Assembly (NCBI RefSeq): GCF_001280205.1
Contig: NZ_CP012573.1
Span: 2,790,001-2,854,000 of the forward strand
DNA: 64,000 bases
Reading direction: 5' to 3'
Origin: Clavibacter capsici
Lineage (GTDB): Bacteria > Actinomycetota > Actinomycetes > Actinomycetales > Microbacteriaceae
Shown: positions 51,361-62,062 of the stretch, in pieces
How the letters are laid out: the number at the start of each line of letters is the position of its first letter
Position numbering within the stretch: position 1 is the first letter of the stretch
Made by a program: the position numbers and the translations under genes
The notes under the pieces: generated by a model
Seen by the model: only the letters and a program-made list of their open reading frames with translations
What the model was told of the DNA's origin: nothing
The model's database searches: none

Positions 51361-53036
51361 TGGACACGCTCGCCGGGATCCTCCAGGTCGCGTCCGTCGT
51401 CCTGGTCCTCGTCCTCGTCCACCGCCCGCTGGGCGACCTCATGGCGCGCATGTACGAGTCGCGCCACGACCTGCGCGTCGAGCGCGGCATCTACCGCCTC
51501 ATCGGCGTGGATCCCCGCTCCGAGCAGACCTGGCCCGCCTACCTCCGCGCGGTGCTCGCCTTCTCGCTCGTCGGCGTCCTGATCGTCTACGGGATGCAGC
51601 GCCTCCAGGCCTTCCTCCCCTACGCGCTCGGCCTCCCCGCCGTGCCCGAGGGCATCTCCTTCAACACGGCCGTCTCGTTCGTCACCAACACGAACTGGCA
51701 GTCGTACTCGCCCGAGGCGACCATGGGCTACACGGTCCAGCTCGCCGGCCTCGCGGTGCAGAACTTCGTCTCGGCGGCGGTCGGCATCGCGGTGGCGATC
51801 GCGCTCGTCCGCGGCTTCGCCCGCACGCGCAGCGGCACCATCGGCAACCTCTGGGTCGACCTGATCCGCGGGTCGCTCCGCCTGCTCCTCCCCCTCTCGC
51901 TCGTCACGGCCGTGGTCCTCATCGCCGGCGGCGTCATCCAGAACTTCGCCGGGTTCCAGGACGTGGCGACCATCACGGGCGGCACGCAGACGATCCCGGG
52001 CGGGCCGGTGGCCTCGCAGGAGGCGATCAAGATGCTCGGCACGAACGGCGGCGGGTTCTTCAACGCGAACTCCGCGCACCCGTTCGAGGACCCGACCGCC
52101 TGGACCAGCGCGTTCCAGGTGCTCCTGATGCTCGTGATCCCGTTCTCGCTCCCCCGCACGTTCGGGAGGATGGTCGGCGACACCCGCCAGGGCACCGCGA
52201 TCGCGGCCGTCATGGCGACGATCTTCCTAGCCTCCTTCACCGCCCTCACGCTGTTCGAGCTGAACGGCGCAGGCACGGCCCCGATGGCCGCGGGCGGCGC
52301 GATGGAGGGCAAGGAGCAGCGCTTCGGCGTCATCGCCTCGACGCTGTTCGGATCCACCTCCACGCTCACCTCGACCGGTGCGGTCAACTCGATGCACGAC
52401 TCGTACACGGCGCTCGGCGGCATGATGCCGATGCTCAACATGATGCTCGGCGAGGTCGCCCCCGGCGGCGTCGGATCCGGCCTCTACGGCATGCTCGTGC
52501 TGGCCGTCATCTCGGTGTTCGTCGCGGGCCTGCTCGTCGGCCGGACGCCCGAGTACCTCGGCAAGAAGATCGGGCCGCGCGAGATCAAGCTCGCGAGCCT
52601 CTACATCCTCGTCACGCCGATCCTCGTGCTCGTCGGCACCGCGCTGAGCTTCGCGATCCCCGCCGTCCGCGAGGACGTCGAGGGCACCTCGATCCTCAAC
52701 GGCGGGCTGCACGGCCTGTCCGAGGTCGTCTACGCGTTCACCTCGGCGTCCAACAACAACGGATCCGCGTTCGCCGGCCTCACCGCCTCGACGCCGTGGT
52801 TCAACACGGCGCTCGGCGTCGCGATGCTGCTCGGCCGGTTCGTGCCGATCGTGCTCGTGCTGGCGCTCGCCGGATCCCTCGCGGCGCAGGACCGCATCCC
52901 CACCACCTCGGGGACCCTGCCCACCCACCGGCCGCAGTTCGTCGGCCTCCTCATCGGGGTGACGGTCATCGTGACCGCTCTCACCTACTTCCCCGTTCTC
53001 GCGCTGGGTCCCCTGGCGGAAGGGCTGCAGTCATGA
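51360..53036 (+). CDS. kdpA: K+-transporting ATPase subunit A (558 aa)
   Basis: Starts [20 protein letters not shown]. Ten or more helices with four K-channel-like filter loops, e.g. [60 protein letters not shown] and [20 protein letters not shown]. KdpA is the K+-selective pore of the high-affinity KdpFABC uptake pump in the membrane. Length is as expected. Overlaps kdpB by four bases (ATGA). Confidence 0.97.
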   Translation: MDTLAGILQVASVVLVLVLVHRPLGDLMARMYESRHDLRVERGIYRLIGVDPRSEQTWPAYLRAVLAFSLVGVLIVYGMQRLQAFLPYALGLPAVPEGISFNTAVSFVTNTNWQSYSPEATMGYTVQLAGLAVQNFVSAAVGIAVAIALVRGFARTRSGTIGNLWVDLIRGSLRLLLPLSLVTAVVLIAGGVIQNFAGFQDVATITGGTQTIPGGPVASQEAIKMLGTNGGGFFNANSAHPFEDPTAWTSAFQVLLMLVIPFSLPRTFGRMVGDTRQGTAIAAVMATIFLASFTALTLFELNGAGTAPMAAGGAMEGKEQRFGVIASTLFGSTSTLTSTGAVNSMHDSYTALGGMMPMLNMMLGEVAPGGVGSGLYGMLVLAVISVFVAGLLVGRTPEYLGKKIGPREIKLASLYILVTPILVLVGTALSFAIPAVREDVEGTSILNGGLHGLSEVVYAFTSASNNNGSAFAGLTASTPWFNTALGVAMLLGRFVPIVLVLALAGSLAAQDRIPTTSGTLPTHRPQFVGLLIGVTVIVTALTYFPVLALGPLAEGLQS

Positions 53037-55201
53037 CCACCATCACCCCCGAGGCCGAGCCGCGCGAGGCGGCATCGCCCGCGTCCGAGGCGAAGCCGTC
53101 GCGCGCCCGCGCCATCGACGCGAAGCAGCTCGCCGAGGCGCTCCCCGGCGCCTTCCGGAAGCTCGACCCGCGCCTGATGTGGCGGAACCCCGTGATGCTG
53201 ATCGTCGAGGTCGGCGCCGCGTTCACCACCGTGCTCGCGATCGCCGAGCCCTTCACGGGCGGATCCGGGTCCTCCGGCGGCAGCGTCGTGCCCGCGACCT
53301 TCACGGCCGGGATCGCCCTGTGGCTCTGGCTCACGGTCGTCTTCGCGAACCTCGCGGAGTCGGTGGCCGAGGGCCGCGGCAAGGCGCAGGCCGACAGCCT
53401 GCGGAAGACCCGCACGAGCACGATGGCGCACGTCGTCGCGGCATACGACGCGTCCGGCGACCCGGGCGCCCAGCGCGCGGAGCTCCGCGAGGTGTCGAGC
53501 GCCGACCTCACGCTCGGCGACATGGTCGTCGTGGTCGCCGGGGAGTCGATCCCGGGCGACGGCGACGTGGTGTGGGGCATCGCCTCCATCGACGAGTCCG
53601 CCATCACGGGCGAGTCCGCCCCCGTCGTCCGCGAGTCCGGCGGCGACCGCAGCGCGGTGACCGGCGGCACGCGGGTGCTGAGCGACCGCATCGTCGTGCG
53701 CATCACCTCGAAGCCCGGCGAGACCTTCGTCGACCGCATGATCGGCCTCGTCGAGGGCGCGTCGCGCCAGCGCACGCCGAACGAGATCGCGCTGAACATC
53801 CTGCTGGCGAGCCTCACGATCGTGTTCGTGATCGTGGCGCTCACGCTCAACCCCATCGCGTCCTACTCGGCGGCGACCGTGAGCGTGCCGGTGCTCATCG
53901 CGCTGCTCGTCTGCCTGATCCCCACCACCATCGGCGCGCTGCTCTCGGCCATCGGCATCGCCGGCATGGACCGGCTCGTGCAGCGCAACGTGCTCGCCAT
54001 GTCGGGCCGCGCGGTCGAGGCCGCCGGCGACGTCACCACGCTGCTGCTCGACAAGACCGGCACCATCACCTACGGCAACCGCCGCGCCAGCGCGCTCGTG
54101 GCCGTCGACGGCGTCGGCGCCGAGGAGCTCGCCCGGGCCGCGGCCATGTCCTCGCTCGCGGACCCGACGCCCGAGGGATCCAGCGTCGTCGACCTCGCGG
54201 TCGCGCAGGGCCTCGACACCGCGACGCTGCCCCGCGGCGTGGACGTGCCCTTCACCGCGCAGACCCGCATGTCGGGCGTCGACCTGCCCGACGGCACGGT
54301 CGTCCGCAAGGGCGCCTCGTCGGCCGTCATCGCGTGGCTCGAGGAGGGCGGCCGGCCGCTGCCGTCGTCCCTGCACGCCGAGCTGACCGAGGTCGTCGAG
54401 TCCGTCTCGAACGGCGGCGGCACCCCGCTCGTCGTCGCGACGAAGGACGCGAGCGGCGCCGGCCGCGTGCTCGGCGTCGTGCACCTCAAGGACGTCGTGA
54501 AGGACGGCCTGAAGGAGCGCTTCGCGGAGCTGCGGGCGATGGGGATCCGGACGGTGATGATCACGGGCGACAACCCGCTCACCGCCCGCGCCATCGCCGC
54601 CGAGGCCGGGGTCGACGACCACCTCGCCGAGGCGACGCCCGAGGACAAGCTCGCGCTCATCCGCAAGGAGCAGGAGGGCGGCCGCCTGGTCGCCATGACC
54701 GGCGACGGCACCAACGACGCGCCCGCGCTCGCGCAGGCCGACGTCGGCGTCGCGATGAACACGGGCACGTCGGCCGCGAAGGAGGCCGGCAACATGGTCG
54801 ACCTCGACTCGGACCCGACGAAGCTCATCGACATCGTGCGGATCGGCAAGCAGCTGCTCATCACCCGCGGCGCGCTCACCACGTTCTCCATCGCGAACGA
54901 CGTGGCCAAGTACTTCGCGATCATCCCCGCGATGTTCACGGGCGTCTTCCCGCAGCTCGCGGTGCTCAACGTGATGCAGCTGCACTCGCCGGCGTCCGCG
55001 ATCCTCTCCGCGATCGTCTTCAACGCGCTGATCATCGTGGCGCTCATCCCGCTGGCCCTCCGCGGGGTGAAGTACCGGCCGCTCAGCGCCTCGAAGGTGC
55101 TCAGCCGGAACCTGCTGGTCTACGGGGTCGGCGGCGTCATCGCGCCGTTCCTCGGCATCAAGGTCGTCGACCTCGTCGTCAGCCTGATCCCCGGCTTCTG
55201 A
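53033..55201 (+). CDS. kdpB: K+-transporting P-type ATPase subunit B (722 aa)
   Basis: Starts [20 protein letters not shown]; a 35-residue extra N-terminus precedes the usual start of the fold. Helices, then the actuator motif [16 protein letters not shown], the phosphorylation site [13 protein letters not shown] at about residue 340, and the hinge [20 protein letters not shown]. KdpB hydrolyses ATP to drive K+ uptake through KdpA. Length agrees with the family plus the N-terminal extension. Confidence 0.97.
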   Translation: MTTITPEAEPREAASPASEAKPSRARAIDAKQLAEALPGAFRKLDPRLMWRNPVMLIVEVGAAFTTVLAIAEPFTGGSGSSGGSVVPATFTAGIALWLWLTVVFANLAESVAEGRGKAQADSLRKTRTSTMAHVVAAYDASGDPGAQRAELREVSSADLTLGDMVVVVAGESIPGDGDVVWGIASIDESAITGESAPVVRESGGDRSAVTGGTRVLSDRIVVRITSKPGETFVDRMIGLVEGASRQRTPNEIALNILLASLTIVFVIVALTLNPIASYSAATVSVPVLIALLVCLIPTTIGALLSAIGIAGMDRLVQRNVLAMSGRAVEAAGDVTTLLLDKTGTITYGNRRASALVAVDGVGAEELARAAAMSSLADPTPEGSSVVDLAVAQGLDTATLPRGVDVPFTAQTRMSGVDLPDGTVVRKGASSAVIAWLEEGGRPLPSSLHAELTEVVESVSNGGGTPLVVATKDASGAGRVLGVVHLKDVVKDGLKERFAELRAMGIRTVMITGDNPLTARAIAAEAGVDDHLAEATPEDKLALIRKEQEGGRLVAMTGDGTNDAPALAQADVGVAMNTGTSAAKEAGNMVDLDSDPTKLIDIVRIGKQLLITRGALTTFSIANDVAKYFAIIPAMFTGVFPQLAVLNVMQLHSPASAILSAIVFNALIIVALIPLALRGVKYRPLSASKVLSRNLLVYGVGGVIAPFLGIKVVDLVVSLIPGF

Positions 55202-55253
55202 CCCCCACCTCCCCGAACAGCCCCGAGCACGAGAAGCACAGAGAAGGAAGCGC

Positions 55254-55862
55254 ATGTCCTCCCCCCGCCAGTCCCTCCGCACCGCCGGCGTCGCCGTCCG
55301 CGCGATGGCCGTCCTCACCGTCGTCCTCGGCGTCGGCTACACGGCCGTCGTCACGGGCATCGGCCAGCTCGCGCTCCCCGCGCAGGCGGACGGCTCGCTC
55401 GTCTCCGTCGACGGGAAGGTCGTCGGATCCTCGCTGATCGGCCAGTCCTTCCAGGACTCCGACGGCGCCGCCCTCCCGGAGTGGTTCCAGTCCCGGCCGT
55501 CGGCCGCGGGCGACGGCTACGACGCCTCCGCGTCCAGCGGCTCGAACCTCGGCCCCGAGAACGAGGACCTGGTGTCCTCCATCGAGGACCGCAAGGCCGC
55601 CATCGCGGAGTCCGACGGCGTGGATCCCGCCGCCATCCCGGCCGACGCGCTCACGGCGTCCGCGTCGGGGCTCGATCCGCACATCAGCCCGGAATACGCT
55701 CGACTCCAGGTGGCCCGCGTCGCCGAGGCCCGGGGCATCCCCGAGCAGCGCGTCGCGGACCTCGTCGAGCAGCACGTGCAGGCGCGTGACCTCGGCTACC
55801 TCGGGGAGCCGACCGTCAACGTGCTCGAGCTGAACATCGCGCTCGCCGGCCTCGGCGGCTGA
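55254..55862 (+). CDS. kdpC: K+-transporting ATPase subunit C (202 aa)
   Basis: Starts MSSPRQSLRTAGVAVRAMAV with one N-terminal membrane helix (VLTVVLGVGYTAVVTGIGQLA). The outward domain carries SLIGQSFQDSDGAALPEWFQSRPSA, DPAAIPADALTASASGLDPHISPEYARLQVARVA and the end VNVLELNIAL, all KdpC hallmarks. It stabilises KdpAB. GAGAAGGAAG lies before the ATG; a 52-base gap follows kdpB. Confidence 0.95.
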   Translation: MSSPRQSLRTAGVAVRAMAVLTVVLGVGYTAVVTGIGQLALPAQADGSLVSVDGKVVGSSLIGQSFQDSDGAALPEWFQSRPSAAGDGYDASASSGSNLGPENEDLVSSIEDRKAAIAESDGVDPAAIPADALTASASGLDPHISPEYARLQVARVAEARGIPEQRVADLVEQHVQARDLGYLGEPTVNVLELNIALAGLGG

Positions 55863-55894
55863 CGCCCGCACCACGCGGGCAAGGAAGAGGAGAC

Positions 55895-58441
55895 ATGAAG
55901 CGCGGTCGGCTGCGGGTGCTGCTGGGAGCGGCGCCCGGCGTGGGCAAGACCTACGCGATGCTCGAGGAGGGCAAGCGGCTGCGCGAGGAGGGCGCCGACG
56001 TGGTGGTCGCAGTCGTGGAGACCCACGGCCGCGCCGCCACGGCGGCGATGCTCGAGGGGCTGGAGATCCTGCCGCGGCGCGAGGTCTCGCACCGCGGCGT
56101 GGAGATCACCGACCTCGACGTGGACGCGGTCATCGCCCGCCGCCCCACCATCGCGCTCGTCGACGAGCTCGCCCACACGAACGCGCCGGGCGGCCGCAGC
56201 GAGAAGCGCTGGCAGGACGTGGACCTCATCCGCGACGCCGGCATCGACGTGATCTCCACCGTCAACATCCAGCACATCGCCTCGCTCAACGACGTGGTCG
56301 AGAAGATCACGGGCGTGCCGCAGCGCGAGACGATCCCCGACCGCGTGCTCCGCGAGGCGCACCAGATCGAGGTCATCGACCTGGCGCCCGAGGCCCTGCG
56401 CGACCGGCTCGCCGGCGGGCGCGTGTACCCGGCCGAGCGGATCGACGCGGCCCTCTCCCACTACTTCCGGCTCGGCAACCTGACCGCGCTCCGCGAGCTC
56501 GCGCTCCTCTGGCTCGCCGACGAGGTCGACACCGCGCTCGCCGCCTACCGCGACGAGAAGGGGATCGACGCGAGGTGGGAGGCCCGCGAGCGCGTGGTCG
56601 TGGCGCTCACCGGCGGCCCCGAGGGCGAGACGCTGCTGCGCCGCGGCGCCCGGATCGCCGCCCGCTCGGCCGGCGGCGAGCTGATGGCCGTGCACGTCTC
56701 CAGCCAGGACGGCCTCCGCTCCGGCAGCCCCGAGGCGCTCGCGGCGCAGCGCGCCCTCGTCGACTCGCTCGGCGGCAGCTACCACCAGGTCGTCGGCGAC
56801 GACATCCCGCGCGCGCTCGTGGAGTTCGCGCGCGCCTCCAACGCGACGCAGCTCGTGCTCGGCGTCAGCCGCCGCAGCCGCCTGGCCGCCGCCGCGACCG
56901 GGCCCGGCATCGGCGCCACGGTGATCCGCGAGTCCGGCGACATCGACGTGCACATCGTCACGCACGCGGCGGCTGGCGGGCGCTTCCGCCTCCCGCGGAT
57001 CCGGGGCGGCGCGCTCAGCATGCGCCGCCGGATCCTGGGCGCGCTGCTCGCCCTCGGCGGCGGACCGCTGCTCACCTGGTTCCTCTCGGCCACGCGCTCC
57101 GACGACTCCATCACCAGCGACGTGCTCTCCTACCAGCTGCTCGTGGTTCTGGTGGCGCTCGTCGGCGGCATCTGGCCAGCGCTGTTCGCGGCCGTGCTCT
57201 CCGGCTTCACGCTCGACTACTTCTTCATCGACCCGCTCTACACGATCACCGTCGACGAGCCGCTGCACCTGCTCGCGCTCGTGCTCTACGTGGTCATCGC
57301 GCTGCTCGTCAGCTGGATCGTGGACCAGGCCGCCCGCCGCACCCGCCTCGCCCGTCGCGCGGCCGCCGAGGCCGAGCTGCTGGCGACCGTGTCGGGATCC
57401 GTGCTCCGCGGCGAGGGCGCGGTGCACGCGCTCGTCAGCCGCGCCCGCGAGGCGTTCGGCCTGCAGGGCGTGAAGCTCGTGGACCGCGGCGAGACGATCG
57501 CGTGGGACGGCGTCGTCACCGGCGCCGCCGCGACCGACGTGGCCGTGGGATCCCGCGGCGTCCTCACGCTCTACGGCGACGACCTCGAGGCGTCCGGCCG
57601 CCGCCTCCTCCGCGTCATCGCCGCGCAGCTCGACGCCGCGCTCGAGCACCGCGACCTCTCCGACACCGCCCGCGAGGTCGGCCCGCTCGCCCAGACCGAC
57701 CGCGTGCGCACCGCCCTCCTCTCCGCCGTCAGCCACGACCTGCGCCGCCCGCTCAGCGCCGCGACCGCCGCCGTCACCGCGCTCCGCTCCCCCGGCCTGA
57801 CCTGGGCCGACGGCGACCGCGAGGAGCTGCTCGCCACCGCCGAGGAGAGCCTCGGCACGCTCGCCGACCTCGTCACCGACCTCCTCGACGTCAGCCGCGT
57901 GCAGGCCGGCGTCCTCGGCGTGCGGCTCATGGACGTCGACCTCGACGACGTCGTGCTCGCCGCCCTCGACGAGCTCGACCTCGGGCCCGCCGACGCCGTC
58001 CTCGACCTCGCGCCCGCGCTGCCCGGCGCCGTCGCGGATCCGGGCCTCCTCCAGCGCGTGGTCGTCAACCTGCTGAGCAACGCCGTGCGGCATGCTCCCG
58101 AGGGCGTGCCCGTGCGGCTCAGCACGAGCGCGTTCGCCGAGTCCGTGGAGATCCGCGTGGTGGATCACGGCCCCGGCGTCGCGCCCGAGCGCCGCGACGA
58201 CATGTTCGTGCCGTTCCAGCGCCTCGGCGACACCGACAACGCGTCCGGTCTCGGTCTCGGCCTCGCGCTCTCGAAGGGCTTCACCGAGGGGATGGGCGGC
58301 ACGCTCACCGCGGAGGACACCCCGGGCGGCGGGCTGACGATGGTGGTCGCGCTGCCGGTGTGCCGTGCGGGTGCCGAGCCGGTCGCCGAGGCGCCCGCGG
58401 ACGAGCCCTCCGCCGCCGCGTCCTCGGAGGTGTCCGCGTGA
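55895..58441 (+). CDS. kdpD: KdpD sensor histidine kinase (848 aa)
   Basis: Starts MKRGRLRVLLGAAPGVGKTY. N-terminal KdpD domain with Walker-type GAAPGVGKT and LVDELAHTNAPGGRSEKRWQDVDL, then a USP domain (about 230-360), four helices (about 385-490: LLTWFLSATRSDDSITSDVL region to YVVIALLVSWIVDQAARRTR), a GAF-like part, and the kinase core with H-box SAVSHDLRRPLSAATAAV at about residue 612 and ATP lobe NLLSNAVRHAPEG, SGLGLGLALSKGF. It senses K+ limitation or turgor and controls kdpFABC through KdpE. The Arg in HDLRRP replaces the commoner Thr. Confidence 0.96.
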   Translation: MKRGRLRVLLGAAPGVGKTYAMLEEGKRLREEGADVVVAVVETHGRAATAAMLEGLEILPRREVSHRGVEITDLDVDAVIARRPTIALVDELAHTNAPGGRSEKRWQDVDLIRDAGIDVISTVNIQHIASLNDVVEKITGVPQRETIPDRVLREAHQIEVIDLAPEALRDRLAGGRVYPAERIDAALSHYFRLGNLTALRELALLWLADEVDTALAAYRDEKGIDARWEARERVVVALTGGPEGETLLRRGARIAARSAGGELMAVHVSSQDGLRSGSPEALAAQRALVDSLGGSYHQVVGDDIPRALVEFARASNATQLVLGVSRRSRLAAAATGPGIGATVIRESGDIDVHIVTHAAAGGRFRLPRIRGGALSMRRRILGALLALGGGPLLTWFLSATRSDDSITSDVLSYQLLVVLVALVGGIWPALFAAVLSGFTLDYFFIDPLYTITVDEPLHLLALVLYVVIALLVSWIVDQAARRTRLARRAAAEAELLATVSGSVLRGEGAVHALVSRAREAFGLQGVKLVDRGETIAWDGVVTGAAATDVAVGSRGVLTLYGDDLEASGRRLLRVIAAQLDAALEHRDLSDTAREVGPLAQTDRVRTALLSAVSHDLRRPLSAATAAVTALRSPGLTWADGDREELLATAEESLGTLADLVTDLLDVSRVQAGVLGVRLMDVDLDDVVLAALDELDLGPADAVLDLAPALPGAVADPGLLQRVVVNLLSNAVRHAPEGVPVRLSTSAFAESVEIRVVDHGPGVAPERRDDMFVPFQRLGDTDNASGLGLGLALSKGFTEGMGGTLTAEDTPGGGLTMVVALPVCRAGAEPVAEAPADEPSAAASSEVSA

Positions 58442-59142
58442 AGATCCTCATCGCCGACGACGACCAGCAGATCCTGCGGGCCCTCCGCATCACCCTCACG
58501 AGCCTCGGCTACGACATCGTCACCGCGGACGACGGCGCCGCCGCCATCCGCGCGGCCGTGGCCGAGAAGCCCGACCTCTACATGATCGACCTCGGCATGC
58601 CGCGGCTCGACGGCGTCGAGGTGATCCAGGCGCTCCGCCTCTGGTCGACCGCGCCGATCCTGGTGGTCTCCGGTCGCTCCGGTGCCGCCGACAAGGTGGA
58701 GGCGCTCGACGCGGGCGCCGACGACTACGTCACCAAGCCGTTCTCCATCGACGAGCTGCTCGCCCGGATCCGCGCCCTCGGCCGCCGTGCCGCCGCCGAC
58801 GAGGACCGCTCGGCCGTCGTCGCCTTCGCCGACGTGACGGTCGACCTCGCCGCCCGCGTCGTCACCCGAGCCGACCAGCGCGTGCGCCTCACCCCCACCG
58901 AGTGGCAGGTGCTCGAGCTGCTCGTGCGGAACCCCGACCGGCTCGTCTCGCGCCAGACGCTCCTCACCGAGATCTGGGGCCCGACCCACGTCAACGACAG
59001 CGGCTACCTCCGCCTCTACGTGGCGCAGCTCCGCAAGAAGCTCGAGCCGGATCCGTCGCACCCGCGGCACCTGCTCACCGATCCCGGGATGGGGTACCGG
59101 TTCGTGCCGGCGGGGGCGGGGCGGGCGCCGGGCGAGGAGTAG
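58438..59142 (+). CDS. kdpE: KdpE response regulator, OmpR family (234 aa)
   Basis: A GTG start overlapping the kdpD stop (GTGA). Receiver VKILIADDDQQILRALRITL, acceptor Asp in DLYMIDLGMPRLDG at about 52, Lys in DYVTKPFSIDELLAR. C-terminal winged helix: RVRLTPTEWQVLELLVRNPD, QTLLTEIWGPTHVNDSGYLR, VAQLRKKLEPDPSHPRHLLT. KdpE binds upstream of kdpFABC when phosphorylated. Last gene of the kdp block. Confidence 0.96.
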   Translation: MKILIADDDQQILRALRITLTSLGYDIVTADDGAAAIRAAVAEKPDLYMIDLGMPRLDGVEVIQALRLWSTAPILVVSGRSGAADKVEALDAGADDYVTKPFSIDELLARIRALGRRAAADEDRSAVVAFADVTVDLAARVVTRADQRVRLTPTEWQVLELLVRNPDRLVSRQTLLTEIWGPTHVNDSGYLRLYVAQLRKKLEPDPSHPRHLLTDPGMGYRFVPAGAGRAPGEE

Positions 59143-59198
59143 CGGCGGGCCGGCGGCCGACCAGCCGGCACCCGGATCCGCGAGCGTAGGCTCCCGTG

Positions 59199-59975
59199 GT
59201 GCCCACGAGATCCACCCGCGCAGCCCGCCCCGCCGCCGTCATCGCCTCCGTCGCCGCCGCGCTCGGCGGCCTCACCGCCGCCGCCCTCGTCGTGCCGCGC
59301 CGGTTCGAGGCCGGCCGCCGCGAGCGGGCCGTGGTCCTCAACGAGACGCTCCCCGTGAACTCCGCCTGGTGGCGCGAGCACGCGAAGACCGAGGGCGACC
59401 TCCTCTACGTGGCGCTCGGCGACTCGACCGCGCAGGGCATCGGCGCGAGCCGCCCCGGCAACGGGTACGTCGGGATCCTCGCCGACCGGATCCGCGCCTT
59501 GAGCGGCCGCACGGTCCGCACCGTCAACCTCAGCGTCTCGGGCGCCCGCGTCGCCGACCTCGTCGAGTACCAGCTCCCCCGCCTCGCGAAGCTGCAGCCC
59601 GACGTCGTGACCCTCGCGATCGGCGCCAACGACATCGCCGCCTTCGAGCCGGTCGCCTTCGAGCGCGACCTCGGCCGGATCCTCGACGCCGTCCCGCCGA
59701 CCACCGTCGTCGCCGACCTGCCGTGCTTCCACTTCCCCGCGAGCGAGCGCAAGGTGCGGGTCGCCAACGAGATCGTCCGCCGCCTCGCCACCGACCGCGG
59801 CCTCCGCCTCGCCCCGCTGCACCGCATCACCCGCCGCCAGACCGCGATCCTCGCGCTCACCCAGGCGGCCGGCGACCTCTTCCACCCGAACGACCGCGGC
59901 TACCGCGTCTGGGCGAGCGCGTTCCTGCCCTTCCTCCCGGCGACTGTCCGCGCGCTGGAGGTGTCGGGGCGCTGA
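59199..59975 (+). CDS. SGNH/GDSL hydrolase (258 aa)
   Basis: A GTG start (59199; 59196 is an alternative). An N-terminal helix (PAAVIASVAAALGGLTAAAL) may be a signal anchor. Block I is YVALGDSTAQGIGASRPGN with the catalytic Ser, block III is TLAIGANDIAAFEP, and block V FHPNDRGYRVWASAFLPF holds the Asp and His. The enzyme is a lipase or acyl esterase of the SGNH type. TAGGCT at 59187-59192 lies just upstream, suggesting a leaderless message and supporting the 59199 start. Confidence 0.87.
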   Translation: MPTRSTRAARPAAVIASVAAALGGLTAAALVVPRRFEAGRRERAVVLNETLPVNSAWWREHAKTEGDLLYVALGDSTAQGIGASRPGNGYVGILADRIRALSGRTVRTVNLSVSGARVADLVEYQLPRLAKLQPDVVTLAIGANDIAAFEPVAFERDLGRILDAVPPTTVVADLPCFHFPASERKVRVANEIVRRLATDRGLRLAPLHRITRRQTAILALTQAAGDLFHPNDRGYRVWASAFLPFLPATVRALEVSGR

Positions 59976-60016
59976 GGCGCGCGCGCCTGATCCGCCCCCG
60001 TCCGTAGGGTGGATCC

Positions 60017-60229
60017 ATGGCCGACGACAGCCCCGACGCCCGCCCCACCGGCACGCTCTGGCTGAATGTCGGCCTCGTCGCGGGCGCGCTGCTCGTGACG
60101 GGTGCCGTCCACCCGCAGCGGATCCCGGCCGCCGTCTTCGCCCTCGCCGTCGTCATGTACATCCGCGCGCACAGCCGGGTTCGCGCATCCCGCGCCTACG
60201 ACGACGAGGGTGTCGGCGGCCGCCGGTAG
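60017..60229 (+). CDS. Small membrane protein (70 aa)
   Basis: Starts MADDSPDARPTGTLWLNVGL. Two helices (LWLNVGLVAGALLVTGAVHP and IPAAVFALAVVMYIRAHSRV) and a charged tail. A TAGGGT at 60005-60010, six bases before the ATG, suggests leaderless transcription. The stop TAG is part of a second such box (TAGAGT) used for radA. No family named. Confidence 0.6.
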   Translation: MADDSPDARPTGTLWLNVGLVAGALLVTGAVHPQRIPAAVFALAVVMYIRAHSRVRASRAYDDEGVGGRR

Positions 60230-60239
60230 AGTCCCCCGC

Positions 60240-61601
60240 ATGGCCCGCACCCACTCGACGTACCGCTGCTCGGAGTGCGGGTGGACGACCCCGAAGTGGG
60301 TCGGCCGGTGCGCCGAGTGCCAGAGTTGGAACACCGTCGCCGAGGTGTCGCAGACGCCCGCGGCGGCCGGCCGCGTCACCACGCTCACGCCCGCGGGATC
60401 CAGCCAGGCGCGATCGATCATGCACGTCGGCACCGCGTCCGCCAGCCACATGCCGAGCGGCGTCGGCGAGCTCGACCGGGTGCTCGGCGGCGGCATCGTC
60501 CCCGGCGCGGCTATCCTCATGAGCGGCGAGCCCGGCGTCGGCAAGTCCACGCTGCTGCTCGAGGTCGCCGCGCGCGCCGCCGCGAAGGGCGCGAAGGTCC
60601 TCTACGTCACGGCGGAGGAGTCGGTCGCGCAGGTGCGCATGCGCGCCGAGCGCACGGGCGGGCTGCAGGAGTCGCTCATGATCGCGGCCGAGACCGACCT
60701 CGGCACGATCCTCGGCCACATCGAGCAGGTCGCGCCCGACCTCCTCATCGTCGACTCGGTGCAGACGGTGTCGAGCAGCACGTCCGACGGCCTGCCCGGC
60801 CACCCCGGCCAGGTGCGCGAGGTCGCCGTCACCCTCATCCGCGTCTGCAAGGAGCGCGACCTGCCGCTCCTGCTCGTCGGCCACGTCACGAAGGACGGCT
60901 CCATCGCCGGCCCGCGGCTCCTCGAGCACCTGGTCGACGTCGTCTGCCAGTTCGAGGGCGACCGGCAGACGTCGCTGCGCTTCATCCGCGCGCTCAAGAA
61001 CCGCTTCGGCCCCACCGACGAGGTCGGCTGCTTCGAGATGGCGGGCGACGGCATCGTCGAGGTGCCGGATCCGAGCGGCATGTTCCTCTCGCGCGGCATC
61101 CACTCGGTGAGCGGCACGTGCGTCACCGTCGCGATGGAGGGCCGCCGAGCCCTGCCCGTGGAGGTGCAGGCGCTCGTCGTCGACACGAAGGCGCCGCAGC
61201 CGCGCCGGGTCGTCAACGGGGTGGACGCCTCCCGCGTCGCGATGCTCCTCGCGGTGCTGGAGAAGCGCGCCAACGTGCGGCTCTCGGACCGCGACGTCTA
61301 CGTCTCCACGGTCGGCGGCGTGCGCCTCACCGAGCCCGCGGCCGATCTCGCCATCGCCGTCGCGCTCGTCTCCGCCGTCAACGGCAAGGCCATGCCGCAC
61401 GACCTCGCGGCGTTCGGCGAGATCAGCCTCGCGGGCGAGATCCGCGGCGTCACGTCGGCGCCGCAGCGCGCGGCGGAGGCCCGGCGACTCGGCTTCACCC
61501 AGATCGTCGACGCCGAGTGGGGGCCGCTGTTCTCCGCGCTCGGCCGCGCGTTCTCCCTCGCGAAGAGCGAGCGGGAGAAGGAGCTCGACGAGGCGTTCTG
61601 A
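60240..61601 (+). CDS. radA: DNA repair protein RadA/Sms (453 aa)
   Basis: Starts MARTHSTYRCSECGWTTPKW with the C4 zinc finger CSEC...CAEC. Walker A GEPGVGKST lies at about residues 95-103, the KNRFG motif (RALKNRFGPTDEVGCFEM) at about 255, and a Lon-like C-terminal domain with LTEPAADLAIAVALVSAVNG. RadA is a RecA-like helicase that processes branched recombination intermediates. Length typical. The TAGAGT box at 60227-60232 is a candidate -10 for a leaderless transcript. Confidence 0.97.
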   Translation: MARTHSTYRCSECGWTTPKWVGRCAECQSWNTVAEVSQTPAAAGRVTTLTPAGSSQARSIMHVGTASASHMPSGVGELDRVLGGGIVPGAAILMSGEPGVGKSTLLLEVAARAAAKGAKVLYVTAEESVAQVRMRAERTGGLQESLMIAAETDLGTILGHIEQVAPDLLIVDSVQTVSSSTSDGLPGHPGQVREVAVTLIRVCKERDLPLLLVGHVTKDGSIAGPRLLEHLVDVVCQFEGDRQTSLRFIRALKNRFGPTDEVGCFEMAGDGIVEVPDPSGMFLSRGIHSVSGTCVTVAMEGRRALPVEVQALVVDTKAPQPRRVVNGVDASRVAMLLAVLEKRANVRLSDRDVYVSTVGGVRLTEPAADLAIAVALVSAVNGKAMPHDLAAFGEISLAGEIRGVTSAPQRAAEARRLGFTQIVDAEWGPLFSALGRAFSLAKSEREKELDEAF

Positions 61602-61647
61602 GCGGAGCGCCCGGGAACGGAGCGGAGCGGCAACGGCGGCGCTGGGG

Positions 61648-61962
61648 TCAGCTCGCGTCGGCGTGCCCGGCCGCATGCTCCCGCACATGCGCGACGGCGT
61701 CGTCCACCACGTGCGTCACGTGCGTGTCCGCCACCTCGTAGCGGGCGATGCGCCCGGTGCGCTCCACGGTCACGAGCCCGGACGACCGCAGCACGCGCAG
61801 GTGCTGCGAGACGAGCGGCTGCGTCATCCCCGACTCCTCGACGAGCTCGGTGACGGTCATCTGCCGGGTGGAGAGCAGACCCAGGAGGCCGAGCCGCGAC
61901 GACGACGACAGCACCTTGAAGAGGTCGGCTGCCTGCTCGAAGCCGGCGGGTGGGTAGGTCAC
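61648..61962 (-). CDS. ArsR/SmtB-family metal-type regulator (104 aa)
   Basis: Starts MTYPPAGFEQAADLFKVLSS. The winged HTH is SSSRLGLLGLLSTRQMTVTE, LVEESGMTQPLVSQHLRVLR, SSGLVTVERTGRIARYEVAD, the classical ArsR layout. The C-terminal helix has several His (DTHVTHVVDDAVAHVREHAA), which could form an alpha-5 type metal site like that of zinc-sensing SmtB/CzrA proteins. It lies downstream of the His-rich peptide gene, on the same strand, after a terminator. It is a candidate zinc or cobalt/nickel repressor. Confidence 0.85.
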   Translation of the reverse strand: MTYPPAGFEQAADLFKVLSSSSRLGLLGLLSTRQMTVTELVEESGMTQPLVSQHLRVLRSSGLVTVERTGRIARYEVADTHVTHVVDDAVAHVREHAAGHADAS

Positions 61963-62000
61963 CTGATCGATCCTATGGCGGCGGGTGCCCGGAGACGACG

Positions 62001-62031
62001 ACGGGGACCGGCCTCCATGGCCGGTCCCCGT
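62001..62031 (-). terminator. Intrinsic terminator of the His-rich gene
   Basis: A 13-bp perfect stem (acggggaccggcc with complement) and a 5-base loop, between the His-rich peptide gene ending at 62063 and the ArsR gene starting at 61962. Confidence 0.75.
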
Positions 62032-62062
62032 GTCGATCCTCGCGCTCCGCCGCGCGACGGGA